A DNA stretch of 64,000 nt from Mucidula mucida (lineage: Eukaryota > Basidiomycota > Agaricomycetes > Agaricales > Physalacriaceae). The number at the start of each line of letters is the position of its first letter. Position 1 is the stretch's first letter. This document shows, piece after piece, positions 23,366 through 37,436 of the stretch. The stretch is taken from NCBI GenBank assembly GCA_015501055.1, contig JADNYV010000007.1, forward strand, positions 186,001 to 250,000, in the 5' to 3' direction. Below the pieces are notes generated by a model, which had not been told where the DNA came from, searched no databases, and saw only the letters and a list, made by a program, of their open reading frames with translations. The translations under genes and the position numbers were made by a program.

Positions 23366-23757
23366 AGGTAGAGGACACCCATACGCAGCCTACCTACCAA
23401 ATTGGGACAGGTTCCGATAATTCACTGTTTACCATTCACTGCGGTACTTCATGGGAAAAAATGTTTCCAGCAGTTTGTTTGAAATCATATTCCTTCGCTC
23501 TTTGGATGCAGAAATGGGAGATTCCTGTCCTCCTCAGACCTCTATCTCGAGATTATCGATGGACGGGTGTGAGTGGCTGTGCTCCACTCGGTGCCAGATT
23601 TCAGCCATTCATCGAGCCTCAACGCAAAGCTTGATGCTCACCATATTAAAATTTGACATATCTATCGTGAGTTCAAAGAATCTGCTGGAAGCAGAATGTT
23701 GAGAAAGTCACTGTAGCAAGTACACTGAATAAAATATGGAAAACGTGTCCTCTACCT
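23366..23757. mobile_element. Candidate MITE, 392 bp, TA target site
   Basis: AGGTAGAGGACAC (23366-23378) is matched exactly in inverted orientation by GTGTCCTCTACCT (23745-23757), and both ends are bordered by TA (23364-23365 and 23758-23759). This fits a small Tc1/mariner-type MITE, but 13 bp of inverted repeat and a 2-bp duplication are weak evidence. It abuts the MULE-like element directly: its left TA overlaps the last base of the MULE target duplication. No coding motif is inside. Confidence 0.5.
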
Positions 23758-24008
23758 TAAGTAGTGGTGAAAATTTAGTCTCCCTAGTCAGACCAATAAT
23801 ATACCGAAATTTTTCTTGAGAGGGATGAGGGAAAATATTGGATATAATTGAAAATTCAACCTCGATTTCAAATTCCGCCCTACTGGACTGCTCTTAAGCG
23901 CGGCATAGTATTCTGAGCTTGCGCGCTGAGCTTTGGTGATCTCATTTCATTGTTCATTTGTGTAAATAAGTTATGCTATAAATTTAAGTATGTATACTCT
24001 ACCATGCT

Positions 24009-25624
24009 TCATACCAAATGCATCGTCGAAAGCCATAAATGTTGAGGAATGGGTCCAGGGATGAATTCCACGGAACACATCACCACCCCGTCGTGAACAA
24101 CGTGCCGACATCCATAGAATCTACGATGTCCGCCCATAACGTCTGATCGTAAAAAATCTCTCTCTCCATCGCGCTCAGGAAGATAACCAGGACGCATGTA
24201 ATTCCCTGACCTCCGCGCGACTTCCAACTCTCTCAGCCGCCAATACCGCGCCTCCTCAAGACGCTGCGGTTCACCGGCGCAGGTAGACAATCTCAACTTC
24301 TCGCAGCGTCACGGCTGATGAAAGTACTTATACATCGCGTCCAGAACATGCCCAACCGTCACAAAAGCGCGCGTGCCGCCGACACAATCGGTCCCCATCG
24401 TTCTGGTGCCATCCAATAGCGCAGAACCTCGTTCTCCGACGTGAAGCGTACCACCGCGTGGCTACGCGGCTGAAACGCATCAGTGGACATCAAGGCAGTC
24501 ATGATTTCCGGTTGGTAGTTCCCCGGAGGACCGGGAAACCACCGCGCGGTCGCGAGTGGGGGATACGCGATGTCCCATTGCAGACTGGGGAAATTTGGGA
24601 GGCCCGATGTATCCTGAGGGTTTGGGTGCGGGTAGCATGCAAGATAGCGATGGAACGCCTGTGGAACATATGGCTGGCCGGGACCAGCAGGACGTCCGCC
24701 CAACGCGCCCGGAATGAAGAGAGGGATTTCGGGGACAAATCTTTGCCCGCCAATGCCACCGAAGGTGTTTTGCATTCTAGGACTCAACGGACTGCCGAAT
24801 GAAACATTGAAGCCCGGTAATACTGGATCGTTATTGCGTGGCATGACAGAAGGACCTGCAGCATGTATACCAGGCATTACGGGAGGCATTGTTGGGACAG
24901 CACCAGAAAACATTGGTGGTGTGTCAGGTATCATGCCCTGTACAGTAACTCCAGGTATAAATGGTGAATTGGGATATATGATTGGCATAGCTCCTCCTGG
25001 GTTGGGCATCGCACCTGGAAGCCATCCATTCGGAGGTGGTGGGCCTCTTGGAGTGTTGTGCATGGTAGATGGGATCCGTGCATTTGGAGGTGGCGGTCCC
25101 GCAGGCGTGGGCATGCCAGGTGCCATCCATGAATTAGGAGGTAGTGGTCCTATGGGAGTGTTGTGAGGAAACCATGCACTGGGAGGTGGCGGTGGCAAAA
25201 ACGCTGCAGGATGAAGAGGTCCCTGAACGATAGGAGGAGGCGGAATGAATGGTTCTGGCATAGGCGAGCCACTTGGAGATGGCACGACTGACGGAACTGT
25301 AGCATGTCGCGGTGGAATATACCGTGCGGGCATCACTGGACTTTCGTCAGCTTCATGAAGCCAGTGTCGATGCTCAGGACGGATGCGACCGTTTTCGTCG
25401 GTGACTGTCATGTTTCTGGGTCTGGGTGTTGCGACAGGACCATTTCGTGAAAGATGGTGTACGTAGTGTCGTACATTTGGGCGACGGTTTCTCGATCCTG
25501 TGCTGGAAGAGGAGGAGTCCGAAGGTACAGCTATCTGGTGCACAAAGGGAGTATGCACGGACATGGCAGTCTGGAGGATATTGTGGCGTGGAGGGGTGGC
25601 AAGTGGGGGATCGTCGCGTCTCAA
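24009..25624 (-). pseudogene. DUF6699-domain protein with a Pro-rich repeat region; domain disrupted
   Basis: The long first frame (to 24359) starts MRRDDPPLATPP, or MSVHTPF at 25564. It carries a low-complexity N-terminal half with several roughly 20-residue repeats built on PPPPN plus Trp or Arg (for example GPPPPNGWLPGAMPNPG). It then enters a DUF6699 domain with LRYWMAPERWGPIV. Beyond 24375 the domain continues in other frames: VTVGHVLDAMYKYFHQP, then VTLREVEI, then EPQRLEEARYWRLRELEV and a tail ending STMHLV near 24009. Three frame changes within about 100 bp have no usable introns. I call it a broken gene; a patch of poor GC-rich sequence is the alternative. An apparently intact relative lies at 59879-60550. 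DUF6699 function is unknown. Confidence 0.6.
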
Positions 25625-27778
25625 GTGGAAAATAACAAGGCGGTATAAGATAAGTCGTTCATCTTTGTAACCCGTTCGAGGACAAAAGACAGAACAACGT
25701 CGTCAAGAGAGTGGCCCAAGGGATGATCGACGTTGTTTTCTTTTGTTGCGTCGCGTAAAGTATTTCGGCACAAAGGGCAGGGTGGGAGCCCCTTATGGCG
25801 CCTTGGACCCACACATCCTTTAGAGGGTTCCCTTGTTCAACTTCGGGGACGTGATGATGGCAGAAAGAAGTGATCGTGGTGGCAAACACATCAATACAAA
25901 CATGTTGACTTGTCGCTCTGACATTCTCTTGAATTCACACACAAAATCTCTCGACTTTCGAGGCCCTCTCTCATACCTGACGCGCTTATGGACAATGGAA
26001 CGGCGTCCCTTGTTCTCCGGTACTACGACTTGTCCGTAACATTCTCAGCGCTACACTGGACCTGAGTCATCTTACATTCAAGAGCTCTCGTTTATCGAAT
26101 TTATCACACTGCCTCATTGGGGCTTGCCGTATACAATCGGCGTCTATCAGCTCTGCATTCAGGCATTCTGTCTTGTTAAAGCCTATGATTGGACTTCTGA
26201 GCGCTTGTCAATTCTTCGCGGTGGATGTATTCCCATATGATGTTACTCGGCTTTCACATCTCGATATGATGTTACTCGGCTTAGACATCTCGCTTGCGAT
26301 GTACAATGATCTGGAATAATTATGGATCCACCATGTCGCCCTACTCGTCTACTTGTTTTTTTATCGATGTTTTCGTCCTGGGATGTTATCGATCTCGCTG
26401 GCGCATTTTCTTCGTGCCGTGACCTCACGCTCCATCGCCATGACTGTGAACTTTGGATTGCGTGCTCAAGTCGTGGCGTGAATTCTGCAGAATTTCGACG
26501 GTGCTTCACGACAACACGCAATGAATGCAAGGTTTCGGGTCTCGCTGCTTCTCCTATTATTCCATTTCTACGTGCAGACAACGTTCCTTGTTGCACGGAA
26601 CGCCTTAATATTAGCTCTCCCTCAGTGGTACCTGCATTCCGATTGCTGTCTTCTTAAGCCTCATGACCATTCCCATTCTGTGCTGCGCGCTCATGCTAAC
26701 CCTGCTTCATTCGCTTTCTTGCATCTTTTGGTACGCTGGCCTTGAACTTGGGTCAAAAAATCGATTTGTGGGCTTCCGAGTCTGCTCAAATAGCTGAGTC
26801 TTCGGAAAGTTTTCGAGAGCGCTTATCCGACTGCCTTTAGAAGATCCGTACACCAAGGCTCCGGAGTTGCACTTTCTCGACAACGTTATTTATGGCTATC
26901 TGTGCTGACACCGTGGAGATCGAAAAAACGTTGATCATCGCATCTACCAGTGGTTGGTCAAGTAAAGGACACGTCTCGAAATCCCGAAGCCATTTCGAGA
27001 AGCTACCTACATTTACGTCGTTGGACTGCCTGGATATCGGACACTCGACCCTCAACAAGATGTTCCTTTTTTGATTATCGATCCACATCATGTCAGGTCA
27101 GTAGCAAGCTGGTCCTCCGCTTGCCCTCTGGATACCTACACGCCTGCAAGGCGTGGCGCCAATGCGTGTGGAGTGAAACTTCTTTTCGCGAGTCGAACTC
27201 GGTCTCTACATGCGCACTCGAACTGTATTTCTGCACACCAGTCACGCCCTTCACGACTGTTATTGAACGAAAGTCAGTGCGTCCACGCCAAAATCAGGCG
27301 AGTCGCCGGCCAAACGTTTTGAAACCGAGCTACGCAAGTTCCCCAACAGAATCTTCAATACTAATCGCACGATGAATGTTCTTTGCAACCAGAATCCCAC
27401 AGCATATTTTCAAAAACGGTGAATGACAATATCGTTCAGACGCAGCACATCGGTGACTACGACGCGAACTAATCGACGAGGAGAAGACGGAAATTATCTA
27501 GCATCTTCAATTCGCGTGATTATATGGCCTCTGTAGAGTGACGCGTTAGATATCGCTGGCGGCCGGGAGTTGGACGCTTTTATCAACGAATCCAAGTACC
27601 TCTGTACGATTATCGAATAGATTTATTCACAATCTTGAATACTGTGCACGCAGCCAATGATTCAGTCAAAAGCATTCAGTACAGCATCGAGTTTGTCCCA
27701 GTTTGGTAGGACCCGCAGTTCCACGACTTGGTGTACTGCCAGTATCATTTCTGTTCCTTTCACCCATCTCCTTAGAAA
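25625..27778. other. No gene recognised; scattered open frames
   Basis: About 2.1 kb between the DUF6699 gene and VPS1. Plus-strand frames near 26030-26320 (TLDLSHLTFKSSRLSNLSH, then VTRLSHLDMMLLGLDIS) and 27000-27090 (TYIYVVGLPGYRTLDPQQD) have leucine-rich or protein-like composition. They change frame repeatedly and start nowhere sensible. This could be a heavily decayed F-box/LRR-type gene; support is weak. Confidence 0.3.
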
Positions 27779-30298
27779 ATGTCGACGCAGGGTCCCTCTG
27801 GTCTCGGTCTGGAGATTGTCTCCATTATCAACAAGCTTCAGGATGTCTTTTCAACAGTAGGCTCGTCGGCAGCGCAGATAGACCTACCGCAAATATGTGT
27901 GCTTGGAAGTCAAAGTAGCGGGAAGAGTAGTGTTCTTGAGGTGCGTTTTCTTGGTTTACGATCTAATAAAAAGCTTATAATGTGTAGAACATTGTTGGGC
28001 GAGATTTCCTGCCTCGTGGAACGGGTATCGTGACGCGGCGACCTCTGGTAAGGAGAGAGGCTGTGGAATTGCTGGCGTCGGTGGCTTACCCTACCATTAT
28101 AGGTTTTACAGCTCATTAATAGACCCGCTGGCTCTTCCGGTGACGGTGCGCCTTTCTGCCTGGTGGCGTTCTTATCCATTCTAACTTGATATATCGCTCA
28201 GGCAAAGTTAGTGTCGCCAATGACAAAAACGCCAACGTAGACGAATGGGGCGAGTTCCTGCACCTTCCTGGAGAAAAGTTCCACGACTTCAACAAGATTC
28301 GCGACGAAATTGTCCGTGACACTGAAGCCAAGACCGGTCGGAATGCTGGCATTTCGCCACTGCCCATCAACTTGCGCGTCTATTCGCCAAATGTCCTCAC
28401 CCTGACCCTTGTCGATTTACCTGGTATAACTAAAGTACCTGTCGGCGACCAGCCCAAGGATATCGAGAAGCAGATTCGGGACATGCTCATGAAGTACATC
28501 TCAAAACCGGCTTGTATCATACTCGCGGTTTCTCCGGCCAATGTTGATTTGGCCAACTCGGAAGGTCTCAAGATGGCGCGCGAGGTTGATCCAGAGGGAA
28601 CTCGGACCATCGGTGTCTTGACCAAGGTCGATTTGATGTGCGTGCAACTTGCAAGTTCTACATGCCCAAGCTGACTTTGAGATAGGGACAAGGGAACGGA
28701 TGTTGTCGATATTCTTGCCGGCCGTATCATTCCCCTCCGCCTCGGATATGTCCCTGTCGTGAATCGCGGGCAACGCGACATTGACGCTGCCAAGTCCATT
28801 TCCTCCGCCCTCGATGCCGAAAGAGAATACTTCGAAAGTCATCCGTCCTACAAGGGAAAGGCTCAGTATTGTGGCACTCCCTTCCTAGCGCGGAAGCTCA
28901 ACATGATTCTCATGCACCATATCCGCGCTACCCTCCCCGACATCAAAGCTCGCATAAACCAACAGCTACAAAAGTACAACACCGAGTTGCAATCGCTTGG
29001 CGGTGCTCTGGCAGATGGCAACTCGGGCAACGTCGTCCTCTCTGTTATCACCGAATTCACCAACGAGTTCCGCACGGTCATTGATGGTAACACTAATGAT
29101 CTATCATTAAACGAGTTGAGCGGAGGCGCGCGTATCAGTTTCGTGTACCATGAGCTCTTCAACAATGGAGTGAAAAGCATCGACCCCTTTGATCAGGTGA
29201 AAGACGGAGATATTAGGACAATCCTCTACAACTCGGCGGTACGCGTCCTTTATCCAAAGTTAATGCATTTGGTTTATTCCAATCGCTAGGGATCAACTCC
29301 AGCTCTCTTCGTAGGAACAGCCGCCTTCGAAATCATCGTCAAGCAGCAAATCAGGCGATTGGAGGAGCCGAGTCTCAAGTGCTGCCAGTTGGTGTACGAC
29401 GAGCTCATACGAATTCTGGGTCAACTCTTGGCGCGAATTGTGCGTTTTCCGACCCCCTTGAAAGACTTGCGTATTGATAACAACACCCCCAGCAAGCCTT
29501 CCGGCGGTATCCCGCTCTCCGAGAGCGCTTTAACGCTGTGGTCGTGAACTTCTTCAAAACCTCGATGAACCCTACGACGAAGCTCGTGGGGACATGGTTG
29601 CAATGCAGGCGTGCTACGTTAATACAACACATCCAGACTTCATCAGCGGCCACAGGGCCATGCAAATTGTCCAGGACCGCCTCAACGCCAACAAGCCGCC
29701 ACCGCAACAGACCGACGCCAAAAGTGGCAAACTTGCACCAGGTGTGATTAACAACAACCGGGATCTCGATGTGGACCTCAAGCGCGAGGAGCCTAGTTTC
29801 TTCGGGTCCTTCTTTGCTAGGAACCCCAATGGAACCAAGAAGAAGGGCCCGTCTGGAGCGTCTGCAATGGAGGCCCCACCTGCGGTTATCAAGCCCCAGA
29901 CAGGCTTGAACGAGCGCGAGACGATGGAGACTGAGGTTATCAGTAAGTCTAGCTGTCCTTCGTTCTCCAGCGACATGACTGACGTATTGGTAGAATTGCT
30001 CATCAACTCATACTACAACATTGTCAAGCGGGAAATGATAGACATAGTACCAAAGGCCATTACGCTGACGTTGGTGAGTCATGCGAAGGAGAACCTGCAG
30101 AAGGAGTTACTTCAGGAGCTGTATAAGCCCGAGGTTCTCAATGATCTGCTCAAAGAGAGCGAGTACGTCGTGTCGAGAAGGAAGGAGTGTATCAGCATGG
30201 TGCAGGCTCTGAACAAGGCGGAGGAGTAAGTCCACGTCCATTTTTTCGCTTTAACACGGTACTGACTGATTAATTACAGGATTGTTTCTGGTGTTTAG
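27779..30298 (+). CDS. VPS1: Dynamin-like GTPase VPS1
   Basis: Large GTPase for membrane fission in vacuolar sorting, endocytosis and peroxisome division. It starts [20 protein letters not shown]. GTPase motifs are in order: G1 [13 protein letters not shown], the switch I stretch [21 protein letters not shown]3 [16 protein letters not shown] and G4 [13 protein letters not shown]. The middle domain includes [18 protein letters not shown] and [17 protein letters not shown], and the GTPase effector domain reads [20 protein letters not shown] to EEIVSGV. At least seven introns are removed. Between TTKLV and [17 protein letters not shown] the frame slips: the run GGGG at 29588-29591 needs a fifth G. 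In such a conserved gene this is more likely a base-call error than inactivation. Confidence 0.92.
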
Positions 30299-31214
30299 AC
30301 TATACGGTACTTACGGGTTGTGCACCTCCTTCTTTTGTTCTACAGGTTTTTCGTTATGATTTCAATCTTTACATTTGACTATTCAGTACTAGTATAATAC
30401 CCTTTAAATACGCGCATCATTGGACGGAGCAAATACTTGCAAGGTCCAAGATCTTTTTGGGCTCGTCACCTGCAAGGTAAAGTTGGATACAGTCGATCCC
30501 AGTTGTGGCTCTGCACAGGCTCTGCAAGCGCGCTAGGCCTAGTCGTCCCTCAGCATCGTTCATACGGTCACGTTTTTTGTGCACTGTCGGTTGGTTGGTT
30601 TCCTGGCAGACGGCGCATTGTCTCCCGCCCCAGTTGTAACGTTTCATTCTTTTCCGAAAGCACCTTTGAGTAGATATGCTGAATCTCCATCGCGAGAGTC
30701 GTAATTTGTGAGAGGAAAAGCGGTTAAAACGGACAGCCACTAGTTAACGTAGTCTCGTTAACCCGACTCTACGATGAAGATGGGATCTGCGACGCTGATT
30801 CTGCATAGAGTCCGGAACCTGCCTCACTTCGAAGTTTGAAAATTGGATGATGCGTGTCTTGCCATCAGACTGTGCTCATCGACAATTCGAGTGAAAAAGT
30901 TCAAAAACACGACTTAGCTCAGGCTGGCGGACATCACTTGTTCCCAGAGCTGTATAGTCTTGCTTCATGCTGCATGTCCTCAGTTTCTTCATTCAGATGG
31001 TTGTCTTAAGGTCACGACTGATTCAGAGCCTCTGAAGGAACCCCATTCGAACCCCATAGAGCATTAAGAAAGCACGTGCTGATGGCCGATGGCAGTCGGA
31101 ATATTGTCTTGGACTTTAACCTCTTTGTCTGTCGAAATGTCTGAAGTAAGCGTAGACCCACGCATGCAAGGTTGACTTCTCACCGCTTTCCCCGTTCAGA
31201 GCAATGCTCCTTCC
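30299..31214. other. Intergenic, no gene recognised
   Basis: AT-rich stretch between VPS1 and the deaminase gene. Short frames near 30437-30740 have no recognisable motif. It probably holds the VPS1 3' untranslated region and a promoter. Confidence 0.5.
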
Positions 31215-32584
31215 GTGATGGACAAACATTTTCATCTCACCGCTTCTCTTCTCTTGACCCGCAAAATCTTTGGGAAGAGAAAGTACAAAGGGATGATACG
31301 CGGTGGCGAGAGGATGCCAGAGGTCAAGAATGGTCGCCTCCTTCTCCTCAACTGGATCTCGTATTGTCTCGTCTGCGACCGAACTGAACAATCCGTTGCC
31401 GCTGCTCTTACTGTTCATCCTGATACTCAGGAAGCAAAATTTCTACTCTCCACTAACATTCCTCCTAAACCCTCATTTTTATCCTACTATGATGACTTCT
31501 TCTCGACCTTAAAAGCCATCTTCCACGACCAAATAGAACGACAGCCCCACAAAAGTCAATATTCGGCGGAGGAGGAAGATGACGATATTCGACGCATTGC
31601 TGCTGTTATCGTTGAAGGTGCCTCTGCACGCATCCATCGCAAGTTGGAGCTTGTCCCGGCCGCTGGGGAATGGTCCCGGAGTGGCGACCCCCGGGATACT
31701 CTTTGCCGTCTCGTTACGCATTGGATTAGTCAAAGGGCCCCGTCGTTAGATCCTCCTAAATGCGACCTTCAATCGCTTATGGCTGCATATGATACCGTCG
31801 TATCACTCACACCTTCCATGCTGCTCGACGATGTTCAATCTCGAGTCAAGGCTTTACAACCATCACGTCGTCCATACTTGTCCTGCTTCGCTCCCACTTC
31901 ATGTGCGAAATGTGTGAGCCCTCTGCGGTAAAGGCCTTCAAGTTAAGCCTAACGGACGAGTACTTCATATTAAAACTTCGCCGCCGCCTCTGGAGAGTTG
32001 GCTTCTACACTCTCGGCGCGAAACAAATATTTCGTCGACGCATACGGAAACAGCTCTTTTGGCACGGGTGGAAGATCGAGTATGTCTGCCTTCCTTTCGA
32101 GGCGACAGGCACATTGACTCTTCGTGTTGCCCCGTATTCATATACGACATCTGTGATTGTGAACGGAGGTGCCCTGGTTACAACCAAAAATCGAGATGAC
32201 TTTGATCGCCACTACAAAACAGCTCTACAAGAATTGTGGCAAGCTGGGGACACGGCGGCTCTGCGTGTCCATCCAGAAATGCAGATTATGCACACCCTTG
32301 CCAGCTCCGGAATAGACGTCGGTGGTGATGCTGGTACGGTCGGGTGTTCGAAGCGTTCCTGCCTGATGTGCTATTGGGCCCTCGAGAACGGTTTAAAGGA
32401 GTGTGGCTATCCTTTCATAGTCACTTCACCGTCGAAGAAGGTTGTGGCGGACTGGCTTATGCCTGCGCTGGGGCAGGCGGAAGAAAATGCTGCTTTGGTC
32501 AAGGGTGCAAAGCACTTTATTGCTCACACTGCTAAAGCACTGCTAAATGAGTTCCTTGATGTGACTGGAGAAAGATTTTGGTGA
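31215..32584 (+). CDS. OTT_1508-like deaminase, copy 1
   Basis: Member of the fungal OTT_1508-like branch of the cytidine-deaminase fold, substrate unknown. The C-terminal half holds the zinc site: VHPEMQIMHTLASSG gives the His-x-Glu and GCSKRSCLMCYWALE gives the Cys-x-x-Cys. It is followed by the family tail ending LNEFLDVTGERFW at 32584. The N-terminal half (MMDKHFHLTASLLLTRKIFG to VQSRVKALQPSRRP) is one 238-codon frame that stops at 31931. The C-terminal half is an overlapping 227-codon frame starting MCEMCEPSAVKAF at 31901. I found no convincing intron for the frame change, so there may be an indel near 31870-31900. The final 187 bp are duplicated at 37236-37436. Confidence 0.65.
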
Positions 32585-33461
32585 ATATTTACTGTATTTG
32601 TGGGAGTCTGTAAAAAATCTGTAGCACTCATCCTCAAAGCTAGCACACGCACGCTCTCGTTACATGTCTTCCTCAGTAATACGCGCGCTCAGTTGTCCCA
32701 CACCTTCCATAATAATAAATATACATTGAGAGTACGTACGACTCGGATATCTGAATAGTCTATCCCAAGGGGCAGGCAGCCGATAAATCCGTGAAATCGA
32801 CTGGTACCACCCCCTCCGTGGGAATTACATCGGTCCGCAACTCCGCGTAGCCCGTAGCCCAGACGCAAGGAAACTACGCGCAGGTGCAGAATGTAATCAA
32901 TTCCTTCTCAATTGTTCACATCCAGTACCTATTGATCTGTAGTACATCATTATTGCTATTCCTTGTGTCTCCCCTTCAATGAATCAATTTCCCATTGCAT
33001 TTGCGCTCTAGAGCCTGTTCTCAGGCAGATGAGCAGCTCAATGATTGCATCACATTGCTCTACTGTGCGTTCACGCTAGCATGAGGTTCCAAGCAGTGGC
33101 AAGCACCTTGTGCTGAACGTAAGTACTGTAAGATTGATTTGTACGTAGTAAAGTTGGCCAATGACACTCTGACAGCTCAAAGCTTTTGGAATATGCATTG
33201 AATTTCCAAAGTGGTGAGATTCCGTGCAAGATTTACCGCAGGCTGGGATGGAAGCAGACGATTGAGAGGCGCGCGACGCGTCGAAAGCGAGAGGCTTCGG
33301 CGATACGGGCTATGCAACCGACATATTTCCCGGGGTGGTACCAGTCGATTTCACGGATTTATCGGCTGCCTGCCCCTTGGTCTATCCGGCCGAGTCAGGG
33401 AACCTGGGGTAGTCCGATCAAGCAACTTTCAAGTTGCAATAGAAAGTTATACTCATTCCAC

Positions 33462-34372
33462 ATGGTTCCAGAACGTCTTTTTACTGTGCGGAAGCATGAA
33501 GGCATATCTTTGCCTTGCTTGGCCTCTCCATTGATAGTGGTCGATGAACAGAACCTCCGATTTTTCCTTCTCGGCCCACATCCTACATCCGCGTCAAAGG
33601 GCTGTATGCTTTCACAATGGCGTATCACGGACTCTGGCGTGCGGTGTGAAGACCTTACAGTCAGTGACATCCCCCAACGTTGGTACACGCTCATTCTTCG
33701 ACTAGCGACGCGACTTTCAGCCACCGCCAGTACCGTTGCCGTCATTGCAAGATCCCGCCACCACATATACGACTATTCATGGATGCGAATATATTCTGAT
33801 ACTGGGCTTGTTGTTAACGACAAATGCTTTGTTCGAGATGAAGCTTGCTGCTGTGGACGTTTCTACGAGACTTTGGTTTTACATTCCAGTCGATTGTCGC
33901 ATGCGGCCCCGTACTCACGCCTCAATCGTTACCGTGGACCAAAGACTATACGTCTTTGGTGGGAAAGATGAATGTGGCAATGAGATATCGACGTACTGCA
34001 TTGCTGAGTGCATCGACTGTCGCTGGCACTGGATTGTGCTTGAGAGGTCTTATCCTTCTCATGTGTCTTCTGCAGGATGTAACGGAGCTGCAACGCTAGT
34101 AAAAGGTGCTGCCAAGATACTGCTCACCTCCACGTCACTGAAATTCATTGCGTTCATTTCTTGATCGTGTTTTTTCCCTAAAAGCTGATGCTTTACTTAC
34201 ACGTCAGGTGCGTAGGGTGGTGACATTCGATGTAGCCTCGGAAGAGTTCGAAGTAGTCAGTGAAACCGTAGGCGGTAGTTGGAGCCACGTCTATGCAACC
34301 ACGACTCTCCCTCCAACAATACCTAGACTCCGCAAGCGCTCAGTTCTTCCTGTATTTGCGGTGGTGGTATGT
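33462..34372 (+). CDS. Kelch-type beta-propeller protein (exons only partly resolved)
   Basis: Kelch repeats are visible in two overlapping frames: VDVSTRLWFYIPVDCRMRPR followed by THASIVTVDQRLYVFGGKD is a typical Kelch blade, and VVTFDVASEEFEVVSET near 34220 is another. Upstream, LRFFLLGPHPTSASKGCMLS and YDYSWMRIYSDTGLVVNDKC read like earlier blades in a different frame. The proposed start is MVPERLFTVRKHEG at 33462; an open frame also extends from 33186. Frame changes suggest introns or indels that I could not place, and the 3' end may run into the zinc-finger gene. The function of such propellers in these fungi is usually unknown (protein interaction). Confidence 0.45.
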
Positions 34373-34488
34373 GGTCAGCCCGCATCACGAGAAGAAGGAA
34401 GTTTGGAGCTCTGGCATACCTGCCTCATCCATACAACGACCTCCACCGTCTCAACGTGGATGAACAAGTTCAAGATTTGGATCTGGAA

Positions 34489-35246
34489 ATGCCTTTCTTC
34501 GTATCTGTTGCAGGTCGGCACTTTCACTGTGGTTCTCAAGTATTGGCCAACGTCCCACATTATGACGCCTGTGTAGAGGTTGATGTTGAACAGGCTCTCA
34601 ACATTCAGGTTTGTCTTTGTTTTTGTGTTCTTTCTTAGATATCTTGATTCAATGACAGTCCTCTCATGTTCCCAATGTACTGTCTTTGTCTTGTTCGTCA
34701 ACAGAAGACGATCCAGTATCATGCGGTGTGGCCATCACAACAGAAGATGACATAGAAGAGGCGCTTCCACGTCCATTGCACCAGAAGCGCTCGCTCACCC
34801 CGGAAGGTGAAGCTGGAGAAGTAATCTACGTCCGAACACCGTATTCTTCCCACCGTCACTCTAGGCGTTCCGTGAGCATAGATTCCACGGACAGTACCTT
34901 TGAAGACACAGACGACGACGACGACGATGTGTCTGGATCCTTCCTGCCGTTCCCGGGTCCAAGGCAATCTAGAGGAGTACGTGGAAGAATACCCACTATG
35001 GCGGACCCCGAGAGACCTCACGTCTGTCAACACGAGAGATGTCATACTGCCTTTAAAAGATCGGAGCATCTGAAGCGCCATATTAATGAGGTGCATCTCA
35101 AACGTAAACGTACGTTCCTTGGTGCTCCATTCTGTGACCCTTGAGAGTGAGCTAACTGGTCTGCAGCGCATCAGTGTCGCCGATGCCGTAGTTGGTTCAG
35201 TCGGAGGAGTAATCTGACGCAGCACGACCGCACGTGTACAGGTTAA
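34489..35246 (+). CDS. C2H2 zinc-finger protein (two fingers)
   Basis: Likely DNA-binding protein with two C-terminal zinc fingers. The N-terminus reads MPFFVSVAGRHFHCGSQVL, and an intron joins ALNIQ to SSHVPNVLSL. A serine-rich acidic region follows (STFEDTDDDDDDVSGSF). Finger 1 is HVCQHERCHTAFKRSEHLKR then HINEVH. An intron with donor GTACGT joins KRK to PHQCRRCRSWFSRRSNLTQH, and the chain ends DRTCTG at 35246. The second finger, CxxC with H and a final C, is a C2HC variant. The start is uncertain: the frame is open from 34369. The target genes cannot be told. Convergent with the GH10 xylanase. Confidence 0.75.
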
Positions 35247-35499
35247 CCACAACTGTTGTCTCTTGTACGCGGTTTGTACGACATATTGTTTTCTATCGCT
35301 GTTTTCGCATCGCTGTTTTCCATTCGCATCGCTGTTTCTCGCTCGCTTTCGTGTCGCTACTTCTGGCTTTCGTATTGTTATTTCTTCTCATTCACGGGTT
35401 TGGGCAGTTCGTCTTGCGGAAAGTTTGTACTTGTACTCCATGCAACCACAGAATATTATTTATTGTTCAGGTTCTCAGAATGATTGGTTTCAGGTAACA

Positions 35500-37105
<1,606 letters not shown>

Positions 37106-37214
37106 GTTGGAGAAAACAAGCACGGTTGTAACCTAACTATACAGAAGTAACCGTCGCCCTTTTATAGGTGCACGGTGGTGCAAGTTCCTCCGAGAAGACG
37201 GGGAAATAGACCTG

Positions 37215-37436
37215 GTGAATAGAATGCTTAAATCAGGCGACAGTTTAAAGGTGTGCGGCTATCCTTTTATAATCACTTCCCCGTCGAACAAGGTTGTGAC
37301 GGATTGGCTTATGCCTGCGCTGGGGCAGGTGGAAGAAAACGCTGCTTTGGTCAAGGGTGTAAAGCACTTTATTGCTCACGCTGCCAATGCACTAGTGAAA
37401 GAGTTTCTTGATGTTACCGGAGAAGCCTTTTGGTGA
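37215..37436 (+). pseudogene. Duplicated C-terminal fragment of OTT_1508-like deaminase
   Basis: From 37236, CGYPFIITSPSNKVVTDWLM to LVKEFLDVTGEAFW is about 85% identical to the last 61 residues of the deaminase at 31215-32584, and similarity continues a few bases past the stop codon. The catalytic H-x-E and CxxC region is absent, so this is a remnant. It lies 110 bp upstream of the xylanase start, on the opposite strand. Confidence 0.85.

Noticed and set aside
24714..25166. Plus-strand Gly/Pro-rich frame of 150 codons
   Set aside because: Antisense of the proline-rich repeats on the minus strand; repeat composition keeps it open.
31870..31960. A 33-nt intron (donor GTAAAG) joining the two halves of deaminase copy 1
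   Set aside because: Shorter than any intron here, and the joined frame does not give family sequence.
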